Under the pieces are notes generated by a model that saw nothing but the letters and a program-made list of their open reading frames with translations, was not told where the DNA came from and did not search any database. A DNA stretch of 20,014 nt from Flavobacteriales bacterium UBA3477 (GTDB taxonomy: Bacteria > Bacteroidota > Bacteroidia > Flavobacteriales > Schleiferiaceae): positions 1 through 20,014 of the forward strand of contig DFQY01000045.1 of the NCBI GenBank assembly GCA_002378005.1, written 5' to 3'. Below, piece after piece: positions 7,881 through 16,036 of this stretch. Within the stretch, counting starts at the first letter, position 1. Every line of letters begins with the position of its first letter. The position numbers were made by a program, and so were the translations under genes.

Positions 7881-7944
7881 AGGGGCTGGGGCACTACTTG
7901 GAAACCCCATAACCAAAAAGCGTTTCTTTTGTTTGCGCCTTCAC

Positions 7945-7961
7945 TCAACTTTTGTGCCAAA
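7945..7961 (-). promoter_or_regulatory. Sigma54-like -24/-12 site upstream of the TetR fragment
   Basis: The minus strand reads TTGGCACAAAAGTTGA with the invariant GG (7958-7957) and the -12 G (7946) ten bases apart, as in sigma54 promoters (TGGCAC-N5-TTGC). The -24 half is near perfect; the -12 half has GA instead of GC. The implied start, about 12 bases on, lies some 20 bases before the ATG at 7910. It overlaps the first TTTGTGnCAAAG palindrome, so another explanation exists. Confidence 0.3.
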
Positions 7962-7962
7962 G
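7951..7962. promoter_or_regulatory. Operator-like palindrome, copy 1 (TTTGTGCCAAAG)
   Basis: TTTG and CAAA arms surround three bases. Eleven of twelve bases equal the element at 8023-8034, 72 bases downstream. The pair lies between the TetR-type fragment and asnS, where an autoregulatory operator would be expected. No protein can be assigned from sequence alone. Confidence 0.3.
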
Positions 7963-8021
7963 CCCGGTTTTCAAACTTTTTTTTGATTGTGAAAGGGCGT
8001 ATTTTCATAGTATAGTGCCAT

Positions 8022-8034
8022 CTTTGTGACAAAG
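8022..8034. promoter_or_regulatory. Operator-like palindrome, copy 2, overlapping the asnS promoter
   Basis: CTTTGTGACAAAG is a perfect palindrome around a central G. It overlaps CATCTTTG (8019-8026), a one-mismatch version of the TAnnTTTG box, 18 bases before the asnS ATG. A protein bound here would cover the likely transcription start of asnS. Confidence 0.35.
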
Positions 8035-8044
8035 ACTTCTATAC

Positions 8045-9445
8045 ATGAGCATCAAACAACTCCTACACCAGCCAGCCATTGGTGAAAAAGTAACGGTTAA
8101 AGGATGGGTTCGTTCCTTCCGTAGCAACAGATTTATTGCCCTCAACGACGGCTCTTGTTTGGCCACGTTGCAGTGTGTCGTAGATTTTGAGAATGCGGAT
8201 GAAAATGAGCTAAAGCGCATCACTACAGGATCTTGTATCGCTGTAACCGGTGATCTGGTAGAAAGTCAAGGAAGCGGTCAAAGCGTAGAGGTTATCGCTC
8301 AAAGCTTCGAAATCTTAGGCGACGCGCCGGTAGAAGATTACCCGCTGCAGCCGAAGAAACACAGCTTGGAGTTCTTACGTGAAATCGCTCACCTTCGTCC
8401 TCGCACTAACACTTTTGGCGCTGTATTCCGTTTGCGTCACGCGTTAAGCTTCGCCGTGCACAACTACTTTAACAAGGAAGGCTTTTTTAACTGGCACAGC
8501 CCTATCATTACGGGTTCTGATGCTGAGGGTGCGGGCGAAATGTTCCGCGTGAGTACGCTGCCTGCTTCGGGTGGTGATGTTGCTGATGATTTCTTTGGTA
8601 AAGAAACCCACCTCACCGTGAGTGGTCAGTTAGAAGGAGAACTAGGTGCTATGGGTCTGGGCAAGATCTACACCTTCGGCCCAACGTTCCGCGCTGAAAA
8701 CTCCAACACCACCCGCCACCTCGCTGAGTTCTGGATGATCGAGCCGGAGATGGCATTCTACGACCTTGAGATGAATATGGATTTGGCGGAAGACTTCCTC
8801 AAATACTGTATTCAATACTTGCTCGACAACTGCCGCGAGGAACTAGAGTTCTTGGACAGCAGATTCCAAGACGAACAAAAGGGTAAGCCGCAAAACGAGC
8901 GTGTTGAACAAGGCTTGATCGAGAAACTCGAATTTGTAGTCAGCAATGATTTTGTTCGATTAAGCTATACCGACGCTATTGAAATTCTAAAGCGCAGCAA
9001 GCCCAACCAGAAGAAGAAATTCAAATACCTCATCAACGAATGGGGCGCTGATCTTCAAAGTGAGCACGAGCGCTACCTCGTTGAGAAGCACTTCAAAGCA
9101 CCTGTGGTATTGTTTGATTACCCAGCCTCTATTAAGGCATTTTACATGCGATTGAACGAAGATGGAAAGACCGTGCGCGCCATGGACATTTTGTTCCCAG
9201 GCATTGGCGAGATTGTCGGCGGGTCGCAGCGTGAGGAGCGCCATGATGTGTTGAAAGAAAAGATCGCAGCGGTAGGCATTCCAGAAGAGGAATTGTGGTG
9301 GTACCTCGAAACGCGCAAGTTTGGGACTTGTGTCCACAGCGGTTTTGGACTTGGCTTTGAGCGCTTGGTCCAATTCTGTACAGGCATGGGCAACATCCGC
9401 GACGTTATCCCATTCCCACGTACCCCAGGAAGCGCAAACTTCTAA
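8045..9445 (+). CDS. asnS: Asparaginyl-tRNA synthetase
   Basis: This class II aminoacyl-tRNA synthetase charges tRNA-Asn with asparagine in the cytosol. At 466 residues it has the usual length. The N-terminal OB-fold anticodon-binding domain covers about residues 12-100 (VTVKGWVRSFRSNRFIALND). The catalytic domain follows, with HLRPRTNTFGAVFRLR (116-131), motif 2 around FGPTFRAENSNTTRHLAEFW (211-230), which is characteristic of AsnRS, and motif 3 GFGLGFERLVQF (433-444), ending in FPRTPGSANF. A long insertion of the Bacteroidota type sits between about residues 260 and 350. It starts the asnS - rpoN - PAP2-like run, with rpoN 15 bases further on. The start lies 18 bases after a CATCTTTG box overlapped by a palindrome. 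Confidence 0.97.
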   Translation: MSIKQLLHQPAIGEKVTVKGWVRSFRSNRFIALNDGSCLATLQCVVDFENADENELKRITTGSCIAVTGDLVESQGSGQSVEVIAQSFEILGDAPVEDYPLQPKKHSLEFLREIAHLRPRTNTFGAVFRLRHALSFAVHNYFNKEGFFNWHSPIITGSDAEGAGEMFRVSTLPASGGDVADDFFGKETHLTVSGQLEGELGAMGLGKIYTFGPTFRAENSNTTRHLAEFWMIEPEMAFYDLEMNMDLAEDFLKYCIQYLLDNCREELEFLDSRFQDEQKGKPQNERVEQGLIEKLEFVVSNDFVRLSYTDAIEILKRSKPNQKKKFKYLINEWGADLQSEHERYLVEKHFKAPVVLFDYPASIKAFYMRLNEDGKTVRAMDILFPGIGEIVGGSQREERHDVLKEKIAAVGIPEEELWWYLETRKFGTCVHSGFGLGFERLVQFCTGMGNIRDVIPFPRTPGSANF

Positions 9446-9460
9446 ACCCCCTCCTAACCT

Positions 9461-10912
9461 ATGCTAAAGCAGACCCTCGCACAGAAACTTCAACAAAAGC
9501 TGAGTCCTCAACAGATTCAGCTCATGAAGCTTGTGCAGCTGCCAACGCAAAGCTTAGAAGCCCGTATTAAACAAGAGATCGAGGAAAATCCGGCCCTGCT
9601 TGAAGGACGGGAAAAGTCGGAAGATACCTTAGATAGCGATGTCAATACAGATACCGACGAACGCGAAGTCAGAGATAGTTTGGAAGAGGTCAATTGGGAC
9701 GATTACCTTGGCGACGAGGATACCCCGGATTACCGCACCAAGAGCAACAACTACAGCTCGGACGACGAATTGTACGAAGCCCCCGTTGTGGTCAACGAGA
9801 GTTTTCACGAAAGCCTCGTTTCCCAACTCAACCTGCGTGACCTTAAAGACGAGGATCTCGCCTTATCCATTTATTTGGTAGGAGCTATTGACGACGATGG
9901 TATTCTTCGTCGTTCCCTAGAAGATATCGTGGACGACTTAGCGTTCTCGCAAGGAATTTTTACAGAAGTGGCGCAGCTGGAAAAATTGCTAGGTATTGTC
10001 CAGGAATTGGACCCGCCCGGGGTAGGTGGTCGCGATTTGCGCGAATGCCTCATGCTCCAATTGGAACGTAAGCCCGGTACGCCGAAAGTGGAATTAGCTC
10101 TGACTATTCTTGACAGTTACTTTGACCAATTCGTCAAGCGCCATTACCAAAAACTCTTGGATCGCCTCGGCATAGATGAAGAAATGCTCAAGGACGCCAT
10201 TGAAGAGATTGGCCGACTCAACCCTAAACCCGGCGGCTCCTCCAACCTTAGCCGACCGACCGAAAACATCATTCCGGATTACAACTTGCAAATCGTAGAA
10301 GGCAATTTAGAGCTTTCTCTGAACGGTAAAAACGCCCCAGAGCTCAGTCTCAGTCGACAATACCGCGATATGCTCGAGCACTACAAAGCGAGCAAGGAAA
10401 AGAACAAGGCCGAGAAAGAAGCCGCGTTGTTTGTCAAGCAAAAGCTAGACAGTGCTAAATGGTTCATCGACGCCATCGTCCAACGCCAGCAAACCCTTAT
10501 GTTGACCATGCAAGCCATCTTGGAATACCAAAAAGAATACTTTTTCACTGGGGACGAAACCAAACTTCGTCCGATGATTTTGAAGGATATCGCAGAGGAA
10601 ATTGAGATGGACATTTCAACCGTTTCTCGTGTGGCTTCGAACAAATACATTCAAACCCCATACGGTACCTTTTTGATCAAGGAGTTCTTCTCGGAGTCCA
10701 TGACCAATGCCGATGGCGAAGAGGTGAGTACTCGTGAAATCAAGAAGATTCTCGAGGATACAGTAGCCGAAGAAAATAAACGCAAACCTCTCACAGACGA
10801 TGCGTTGGCAGCCATTCTTAAGGAAAAAGGTTACCCCATCGCACGCCGGACTGTGGCTAAATACAGAGAGCAATTGGATATTCCAGTCGCCCGAATGCGG
10901 AAACAGCTCTAA
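9461..10912 (+). CDS. rpoN: RNA polymerase sigma-54 factor
   Basis: RpoN directs RNA polymerase to -24/-12 promoters and needs AAA+ activators to open them. This 483-residue protein has the full plan. Region I is glutamine- and leucine-rich (LKQTLAQKLQQKLSPQQIQL at 2-21, ending EENPAL). A highly acidic region II follows (about 48-100). The core-binding domain runs to about 300. The HTH follows in the C-terminal half (ILKDIAEEIEMDISTVSRV), and near the end the RpoN box ARRTVAKYRE (461-470) is perfect. The only possible target site noticed in the window is the imperfect one at 7945-7961. The stop overlaps the next start as TAATG, so translation of the downstream membrane protein is probably coupled. 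No sigma54 activator (AAA+ enhancer-binding protein) is present in the window. Confidence 0.97.
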   Translation: MLKQTLAQKLQQKLSPQQIQLMKLVQLPTQSLEARIKQEIEENPALLEGREKSEDTLDSDVNTDTDEREVRDSLEEVNWDDYLGDEDTPDYRTKSNNYSSDDELYEAPVVVNESFHESLVSQLNLRDLKDEDLALSIYLVGAIDDDGILRRSLEDIVDDLAFSQGIFTEVAQLEKLLGIVQELDPPGVGGRDLRECLMLQLERKPGTPKVELALTILDSYFDQFVKRHYQKLLDRLGIDEEMLKDAIEEIGRLNPKPGGSSNLSRPTENIIPDYNLQIVEGNLELSLNGKNAPELSLSRQYRDMLEHYKASKEKNKAEKEAALFVKQKLDSAKWFIDAIVQRQQTLMLTMQAILEYQKEYFFTGDETKLRPMILKDIAEEIEMDISTVSRVASNKYIQTPYGTFLIKEFFSESMTNADGEEVSTREIKKILEDTVAEENKRKPLTDDALAAILKEKGYPIARRTVAKYREQLDIPVARMRKQL

Positions 10913-11520
10913 TGGGACGTCTCAGATACTGCATCGCCCAATTCCTCAGTTACTGCCTGCACCCAGGGGTTATGCCGACGGTCGGCACCATACTCATTCT
11001 CGGCGCTCTACCTGAGACTTTTGAATGGAATTTCGTAGCCCGAGTAGTCATGACCGTCTTTTTAGGCACCTACATCGGGCCTTTTCTGGGCATAGTAATT
11101 CTCCGCTTAGCGGGCACCATTTCCAGTGTGCATTTGATCAAACGAGAGGAACGCATTTACCCTTATTTGATTGGCGCAGCATCCATGATTGCAACCGGAA
11201 ATCATTTGGAGCGCGCCGGAGTGCCTATTGAAATCACTTGGTCCATATACCTCAGCGCCCTTGTGGTGATCATCAGTACCATTTTATTGCCGTTTTTCAA
11301 AAGCAGCGCTCATGCGGCTGGGGTTTTTGCTTTATATGCTTTGTACATTTGTTTACATCAACGCTATGGCGGTGGAGAAACCCAGCATTTGGTCCTCGGA
11401 GCACTGGTTCTTGGCGCCCTTTCTTGGGCCAGATTAGAACTTCAAAGACACACTCTCCAAGAGCTTTTAAGCGGTGCATTATTGGGGTTTATCCCGATGT
11501 ATGTGCTCCTTTCTAAGTGA
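10912..11520 (+). CDS. PAP2-like integral membrane protein
   Basis: A 202-residue, very hydrophobic protein with about five or six membrane segments and no signal peptide. It carries degenerate traces of the type 2 phosphatidic acid phosphatase (PAP2) signatures: Lys78, Arg81 and Pro84 in KREERIYP, SSAHAAG with His134 in place of the usual SGH, and ARLELQRHTLQELLSG with Arg174, His180 and Glu184, matching the third motif with Glu for the last acidic residue. PAP2 enzymes remove phosphate from lipid or isoprenoid phosphates in the membrane; whether this member is active is unclear because the second motif lacks the Gly. It overlaps the rpoN stop (TAATG), so it is co-transcribed and probably translationally coupled. 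It ends 89 bases before the next gene without a visible terminator. Confidence 0.7.
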   Translation: MGRLRYCIAQFLSYCLHPGVMPTVGTILILGALPETFEWNFVARVVMTVFLGTYIGPFLGIVILRLAGTISSVHLIKREERIYPYLIGAASMIATGNHLERAGVPIEITWSIYLSALVVIISTILLPFFKSSAHAAGVFALYALYICLHQRYGGGETQHLVLGALVLGALSWARLELQRHTLQELLSGALLGFIPMYVLLSK

Positions 11521-11609
11521 ATCAAATCGTTTACTCATTCTACTTGCTTAAGACACAATAAATGGGGATATTTACGATTCCTATAGTGGATTATTACAAG
11601 ATCAAGGAA

Positions 11610-13814
11610 ATGAAGAATCTTTTCAAAACCATTTTTACCGCTGTTGCCATTCTCGCTTTTACTAGCACAGCGAAGGCTTCTCACAATGCAGGGGGTGATA
11701 TTCAGTACGAATACATCAGCTCGACAGGGGGTACGCACAAGTACAAACTCGTCATGCGTTTGTACCGTGATGTGACCGGTATTACCCTCCCCACTAACGC
11801 CACAGTATACGCGTGTTCAGCCAACTATTCTACCGTAAGTGCCACGCTTTCTGAAATTACTCCGGGAACCAGTGGTCAAGGGGTCGTGGCTCCAACGCTA
11901 TTTGATTGTGTGAGCAGCACCAACGCTGGGGTAACCATCAACGTTGTGACCTATGAAGGAGAAATTACTCTTCCAGGTAATGCACCGGACTGGACCTTTG
12001 CCTTCAGCACTTGTTGTCGGAATCCTTCGGTGGATAACATCTTGAACCCTTCAAGCCAAGGATTCTACATTGAAGCAAAATTGAACAACCAAATTGGTCA
12101 AAACACTTCTCCAGAATTCGTTTCTGAGCCGGTACGTGCCTTCTGTGTGGGTCGTACTTTCAACTGGAAGCAGAGTACTATTGAACCCGATGGCGATTCT
12201 TTGTTCTACCGTATTTCTCACGTTAAAGACGGTAGCTCTTGTACGTCTTCAAACATTACATATGCAGCAGGTTGGACTTACGATCAGCCTATTACGACTT
12301 CTCCCGCGCAATCATTATCCATGAATTCTGCTACTGGTTTGATCACCTTCAAGCCTGCCTCGGTAGAGATTGATGTAATGGCGGTGACCGTGGATGAGTA
12401 CCGTTTCGATCCAACGCTATATGTATGGCGTAAGATTGGTGAGGTAAACCGTGACATGCAGATTGCCATCGCCTCGGCCTGTACCCCTCAGGCACAAGCC
12501 GGTGTTCAGTTGGATTACCAGGCTCCTGGCATCTATCAAGATCCTGATAACGGTCTTCCAACTGTAGATTACAACTGTCTGGATTCAACAGTTACCTTGA
12601 AATTCAAAGTAAAGCTTGACTGTTCTTCTATCTCTCCTGATGGTACAGACTTCCGATTGACTAAGCCAGATGGTCAGCCGTTGGCTATTGAGTCGTTCAC
12701 TGCAAACTGTGATGCGAACAACGAAGCAACGCAAATGACCATCAAGTTGTACAAGCCGTTATCTAAGAACGGTAAGTACTTCCTATACTCTAAGGTGGGG
12801 AACGACGGAAATACCTTGTTGAACAAGTGTGGTTTCCCGATGAACGAGTTCGATACCATCCAGCTGAACGTAACAGGGTGTTTCAACGCCATCTACGAGA
12901 TGGAGAATGTAACTATCCAGGATGATCAAAACCCAGTCATTGAGTGGAGTGCAGATACTTCTTCTTACCCAGATTACCTCTTCCAAGAGTGGCAAATTTT
13001 CCGCAAGGATCCAGGTGCTACTAACTATGTGAAGGTGGGTACGGTATTCGACCAATACAAGTATAACTTCAAAGATGGCCAGATTGGTTTCATCAAAGTA
13101 GATCAAGACAGCTATGATTACCGCGTTGATATGAAACTCAACGATGATCTGCAGGGTCATACAAATGATATTCACAGCATCCTTTTGGAGCGAGACAATG
13201 GCGTTGTGCCAATCTTTGATCCAGATACTGTTCCAGTCAACCTACAGTGGAATACCTACAACGGATGGGCTGTAGATAGCTACACGGTATTCTTGCAAGA
13301 GAAAATCGGTGGCACCTGGATGGGCGAATGGATCCACGATCACGTGGCTTCACCACAAAACCCAGTCTTGGCTCCTGATACGACGTACCAGATGTTCCTA
13401 GAATTGGCCCCAGGTGAATACCGCGTTTGTATTCGTACGACCAACCCAGTGGATACACAGTATACCGCATACTCTAACTGTTTGCCTATTATCATCACTA
13501 CGCCTCCGTTCCCAGATACGGTTGTTGTACCGAACTTCATCACGCCAAATGGCGACGGTGTGAACGACGGATTCATCATCCAGAACGTAGACGATTACGA
13601 AGATTTGAGCCAGTTGTCAGTGTACAACCGTTGGGGCGATCGCGTATGGCAATCGGATTACCTATACGACAACTCTAACCCATGGCGCGGAACCAACATG
13701 AACGGCGTTAAGCTCGCTGATGGTGTATACTTCTACACGCTCGAGCTCTTGAACGCTTCCGACAACTACGAGTATGTTGTCAACGGAACCGTGACCATTA
13801 TGGATGCTCGATAG
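11610..13814 (+). CDS. Secreted protein with type B type IX (CHU_C) sorting domain
   Basis: A 734-residue exported protein. The ATG at 11610 is preferred over the in-frame ATG at 11562 because it gives a clean signal peptide (MKNLFKTIFTAVAILAFTST then AKA, cleavage before SHNAGG). The mature N-terminus (SHNAGGDIQYEYI, then KYKLVMRLYRDVTG) matches a family common in large Bacteroidota surface proteins, and includes paired cysteines such as STCC. The middle holds beta-sandwich, FN3-like modules. From residue 639 (VVPNFITPNGDGVNDGF) to the end is the gliding-motility-associated C-terminal domain (CHU_C), used by type IX secretion for type B cargo; YNRWGDRVW and DGVYFYTLEL are hallmarks. Codon choice is more uniform than in its neighbours, hinting at strong expression. 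It stands alone, 89 bases after the PAP2-like gene, and ends at a strong terminator. The role is probably adhesion or surface structure, which is inference. Confidence 0.88.
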   Translation: MKNLFKTIFTAVAILAFTSTAKASHNAGGDIQYEYISSTGGTHKYKLVMRLYRDVTGITLPTNATVYACSANYSTVSATLSEITPGTSGQGVVAPTLFDCVSSTNAGVTINVVTYEGEITLPGNAPDWTFAFSTCCRNPSVDNILNPSSQGFYIEAKLNNQIGQNTSPEFVSEPVRAFCVGRTFNWKQSTIEPDGDSLFYRISHVKDGSSCTSSNITYAAGWTYDQPITTSPAQSLSMNSATGLITFKPASVEIDVMAVTVDEYRFDPTLYVWRKIGEVNRDMQIAIASACTPQAQAGVQLDYQAPGIYQDPDNGLPTVDYNCLDSTVTLKFKVKLDCSSISPDGTDFRLTKPDGQPLAIESFTANCDANNEATQMTIKLYKPLSKNGKYFLYSKVGNDGNTLLNKCGFPMNEFDTIQLNVTGCFNAIYEMENVTIQDDQNPVIEWSADTSSYPDYLFQEWQIFRKDPGATNYVKVGTVFDQYKYNFKDGQIGFIKVDQDSYDYRVDMKLNDDLQGHTNDIHSILLERDNGVVPIFDPDTVPVNLQWNTYNGWAVDSYTVFLQEKIGGTWMGEWIHDHVASPQNPVLAPDTTYQMFLELAPGEYRVCIRTTNPVDTQYTAYSNCLPIIITTPPFPDTVVVPNFITPNGDGVNDGFIIQNVDDYEDLSQLSVYNRWGDRVWQSDYLYDNSNPWRGTNMNGVKLADGVYFYTLELLNASDNYEYVVNGTVTIMDAR

Positions 13815-13855
13815 CATCTCAAACATGTCCCCACTCTCTTAACACGAGAACATAC

Positions 13856-13888
13856 GGCCCGGCCCCCGAAGGGAGCCGGGCCTTTTTT
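13856..13888 (+). terminator. Rho-independent terminator
   Basis: GGCCCGGC (13856-13863) pairs with GCCGGGCC (13875-13882) around an 11-base loop that can pair further (CCC with GGG), followed by six T residues (13883-13888). It ends the type B secreted-protein transcript 42 bases after its stop. It abuts the uvrC start, only 11 bases away. Confidence 0.92.
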
Positions 13889-13895
13889 ATCTTTG
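13888..13895 (+). promoter_or_regulatory. Bacteroidota -7 box at the uvrC start
   Basis: TATCTTTG is an exact TAnnTTTG match, four bases before the uvrC ATG and sharing its first T with the T run of the terminator. Because the terminator blocks readthrough, uvrC needs a promoter here, and any -33 element would lie inside the hairpin DNA, where no TTG is seen. The predicted transcript would start at about the A of the ATG. Confidence 0.45.
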
Positions 13896-13899
13896 ATTC

Positions 13900-15702
13900 A
13901 TGGCGGCTTCCCAACATATCACCAACCTGCTCAAAACACTCCCGAATAAACCGGGAGTGTACCAGCATATTGATAAGGAAGGAAAGATTCTCTACATCGG
14001 CAAAGCCAAGGATCTGCGCAAAAGGGTCAGTTCGTACTTCACGAAGAACGACCACAGCGCACGTATAGCCACCATGGTGCGCAAAGTCGCAGATATTCGT
14101 ACCATCATTACGGATTCCGAAGGGGATGCCCTCTTGTTGGAAAACAACCTCATCAAAGAACACCAACCGCGCTATAACATCAACCTCAAGGACGACAAGA
14201 GCTATCCATATATTACGATAAGAAAGGAGCGCTTTCCTCGTATTTACGGCTTGAGAAACCTCACGCGTGACGGCAGTGAATACTACGGGCCATACCCATC
14301 GGTAAAGTCTATGAACGCGGTACTGGAACTCATCCGCCAGATGTACCCGACACGGACCTGTAAATACAACCTCAGCGCGGAAAACATTGAGGCCGATAAA
14401 TTCAAAACCTGTTTGGAATACCATATCGGGAACTGTAAAGGGCCCTGTGAGGATTTGCAAAGCGAAGAAGATTATATGGCGGATGTAGAGGCCGCTCGTA
14501 AAATCATCAAAGGTCAGCTCGGTTCAGTAAAGCAACACCTCAAACAACGCATGATGGCCCACGCTGAGGCCACGGAGTTTGAGCAAGCACAGCGCTGTAA
14601 AGAAAAGCTTGAGGCTTTAGAGAAGTATGCTGCGAAGAGTACAGTCGTGAGCTTTAGCTTGACCAACATCGACGTGTTCAGCGTGAGTATGGATGCCGAA
14701 TTTGGGTATGTGAATTACCTCCAGGTCATCGAAGGTGCCATAGTACAGAGCTATACGGTGGAGATAAAAAAGAAATTGGACGAAGAGCCGGCAGCGTTCT
14801 TACACCTCGCCATCCCTGAAATTCGAGACCTCTTCGGCTCAACTGCACGCACCATTTTTACCTCTCACCTTGTGGAACTCGAGATCGAAGGCAGCACCAT
14901 TCACGTTCCGCAAAAAGGCGAAAAGAAGAAGCTCATCGACCTCAGCATCAAGAACGCGCTGTACTACCGACAAGAAAAGCTAAAGAACATACAGATCGTC
15001 GATCCGGACCGTCATGTGAAGCGCATCATGACGCAGATGAAGACGGACTTGCGCATGCCGGTGGAACCGCGTCACCTCGAGTGTTTCGACAACTCGAATA
15101 TCCAAGGAACCAACCCAGCAAGTGCCTGTGTGGTCTTTAAAAACGGAAAGCCCTCCAAAAGCGATTACCGCAAATTCAATATCAAAACCGTCGAAGGTCC
15201 GGATGATTTTGCCTCGATGGAAGAGGTCGTACACCGGCGTTACAAGCGCCTAGTGGAGGAAGGAGAACCGCTGCCTCAACTCATCATTATCGATGGTGGA
15301 AAGGGACAACTTGGCGCGGCTTTAAAGGCCTTGGAACGACTCGGTTTGCGCGGAAAGATTACCATCATAGGTATCGCGAAACGTTTGGAAGAACTCTACT
15401 TCCCTGGCGACCCGTATCCGCTACATTTGGACAAGCGCTCGGAAACGCTGAAGATCATTCAGCAAGCTAGAGACGAGGCGCACCGCTTCAGTTTGAGCCA
15501 CCACAGAAATAGACGCAGTAAGGGTACGTTCAAAAGTGAGTTGGAGGGTGTGAAGGGAATTGGACCCGAAACAATCAAGGAGTTATTGCGCCAATTCAAG
15601 AGCGTCAAACGCATCAAAGACGCAAGTTTCGAGCAACTCAAAGAAATCGTGGGTCACGCCAAAGCAAAGGCGCTCACCGATTACTTCTCTTCAGGTAAGT
15701 AA
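13900..15702 (+). CDS. uvrC: Excinuclease ABC subunit C
   Basis: UvrC makes both incisions around a DNA lesion in nucleotide excision repair, after UvrA and UvrB load. This 600-residue protein has the normal length and full domain order. The N-terminal GIY-YIG nuclease for the 3' cut covers about 15-95 (GVY at 19-21, YIG at 32-34, GKAKDLRKRV). A UVR helix pair that binds UvrB follows at about 205-240 (FEQAQRCKEKLEALEKY). The RNase H-like nuclease for the 5' cut includes CFDNSNIQGTNP with Asp397 and LIIIDGGKGQL. The C-terminal double helix-hairpin-helix is LEGVKGIGPETIKELL with the following VKRIKDASFEQL. It is a single-gene transcript between the terminator at 13856-13888 and the convergent gene at 15681-16010, whose 3' end it overlaps by 22 bases. 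Confidence 0.97.
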   Translation: MAASQHITNLLKTLPNKPGVYQHIDKEGKILYIGKAKDLRKRVSSYFTKNDHSARIATMVRKVADIRTIITDSEGDALLLENNLIKEHQPRYNINLKDDKSYPYITIRKERFPRIYGLRNLTRDGSEYYGPYPSVKSMNAVLELIRQMYPTRTCKYNLSAENIEADKFKTCLEYHIGNCKGPCEDLQSEEDYMADVEAARKIIKGQLGSVKQHLKQRMMAHAEATEFEQAQRCKEKLEALEKYAAKSTVVSFSLTNIDVFSVSMDAEFGYVNYLQVIEGAIVQSYTVEIKKKLDEEPAAFLHLAIPEIRDLFGSTARTIFTSHLVELEIEGSTIHVPQKGEKKKLIDLSIKNALYYRQEKLKNIQIVDPDRHVKRIMTQMKTDLRMPVEPRHLECFDNSNIQGTNPASACVVFKNGKPSKSDYRKFNIKTVEGPDDFASMEEVVHRRYKRLVEEGEPLPQLIIIDGGKGQLGAALKALERLGLRGKITIIGIAKRLEELYFPGDPYPLHLDKRSETLKIIQQARDEAHRFSLSHHRNRRSKGTFKSELEGVKGIGPETIKELLRQFKSVKRIKDASFEQLKEIVGHAKAKALTDYFSSGK

Positions 15703-16010
15703 GTTTCCCAGCTGTGATGGAAGAACAACACCGCAGTTTCGTCGCGGTCGTTGAAGTATTGAATCATTCGCGCCACCGTCGTTATAATCTCTTTGGCCTT
15801 TTCAATGCGCTCCTTTAAGATTACCTCGATGCTATCAATGTAGATGGCCACGCCATCGCCGGCCACAGAAAGGTCTTCCGCATCGCGATCTTCTTCCTCT
15901 TCTTCGCTATCAAGGATTTTCACGATGGGCCACTTCAAATCAGCTGCGGCCAATTCTTCGCGGACCTCATCTACATCAACCACAAACTGTACGGAAATAC
16001 CTTCAAACAT
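15681..16010 (-). CDS. Small acidic protein of unknown function
   Basis: A 109-residue protein that I do not recognise. It has no signal peptide or membrane segment, so it is probably cytosolic. It is strongly acidic, with a run of five Glu followed by Asp/Glu (about residues 36-46). A hydrophobic strand-like opening (MFEGISVQFVVDVDEV) and a predicted helix (IEVILKERIEKAKEIITTVA) suggest a small alpha/beta fold, and the aromatic end reads FFHHSWETYLPEEK. It lies 26 bases after the deiodinase-like gene in the same direction and is the last gene of the run. Its 3' end overlaps convergent uvrC by 22 bases, with no terminator seen. Coding-like composition and operon position support it being real; no function can be given. 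Confidence 0.65.
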   Translation of the reverse strand: MFEGISVQFVVDVDEVREELAAADLKWPIVKILDSEEEEEDRDAEDLSVAGDGVAIYIDSIEVILKERIEKAKEIITTVARMIQYFNDRDETAVLFFHHSWETYLPEEK

Positions 16011-16036
16011 TTTCGGGAACTTTAGCCCTGCAAAGG

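Noticed and set aside
7723..7986. Plus-strand open frame of 87 codons in the gap before asnS
   Set aside because: The opposite strand encodes a recognisable TetR HTH over the same bases, and the plus-strand translation shows no family features.
11562..11609. Upstream in-frame ATG at 11562 as start of the type B secreted protein
   Set aside because: It would put 16 polar residues before an otherwise perfect signal peptide; ATG at 11610 is preferred.
13819..14460. Open frame of 213 codons antisense to the start of uvrC
   Set aside because: It lies wholly opposite a well-supported UvrC N-terminus and its terminator, has no signal of a known domain, and the translation looks like a complement of the uvrC codons.
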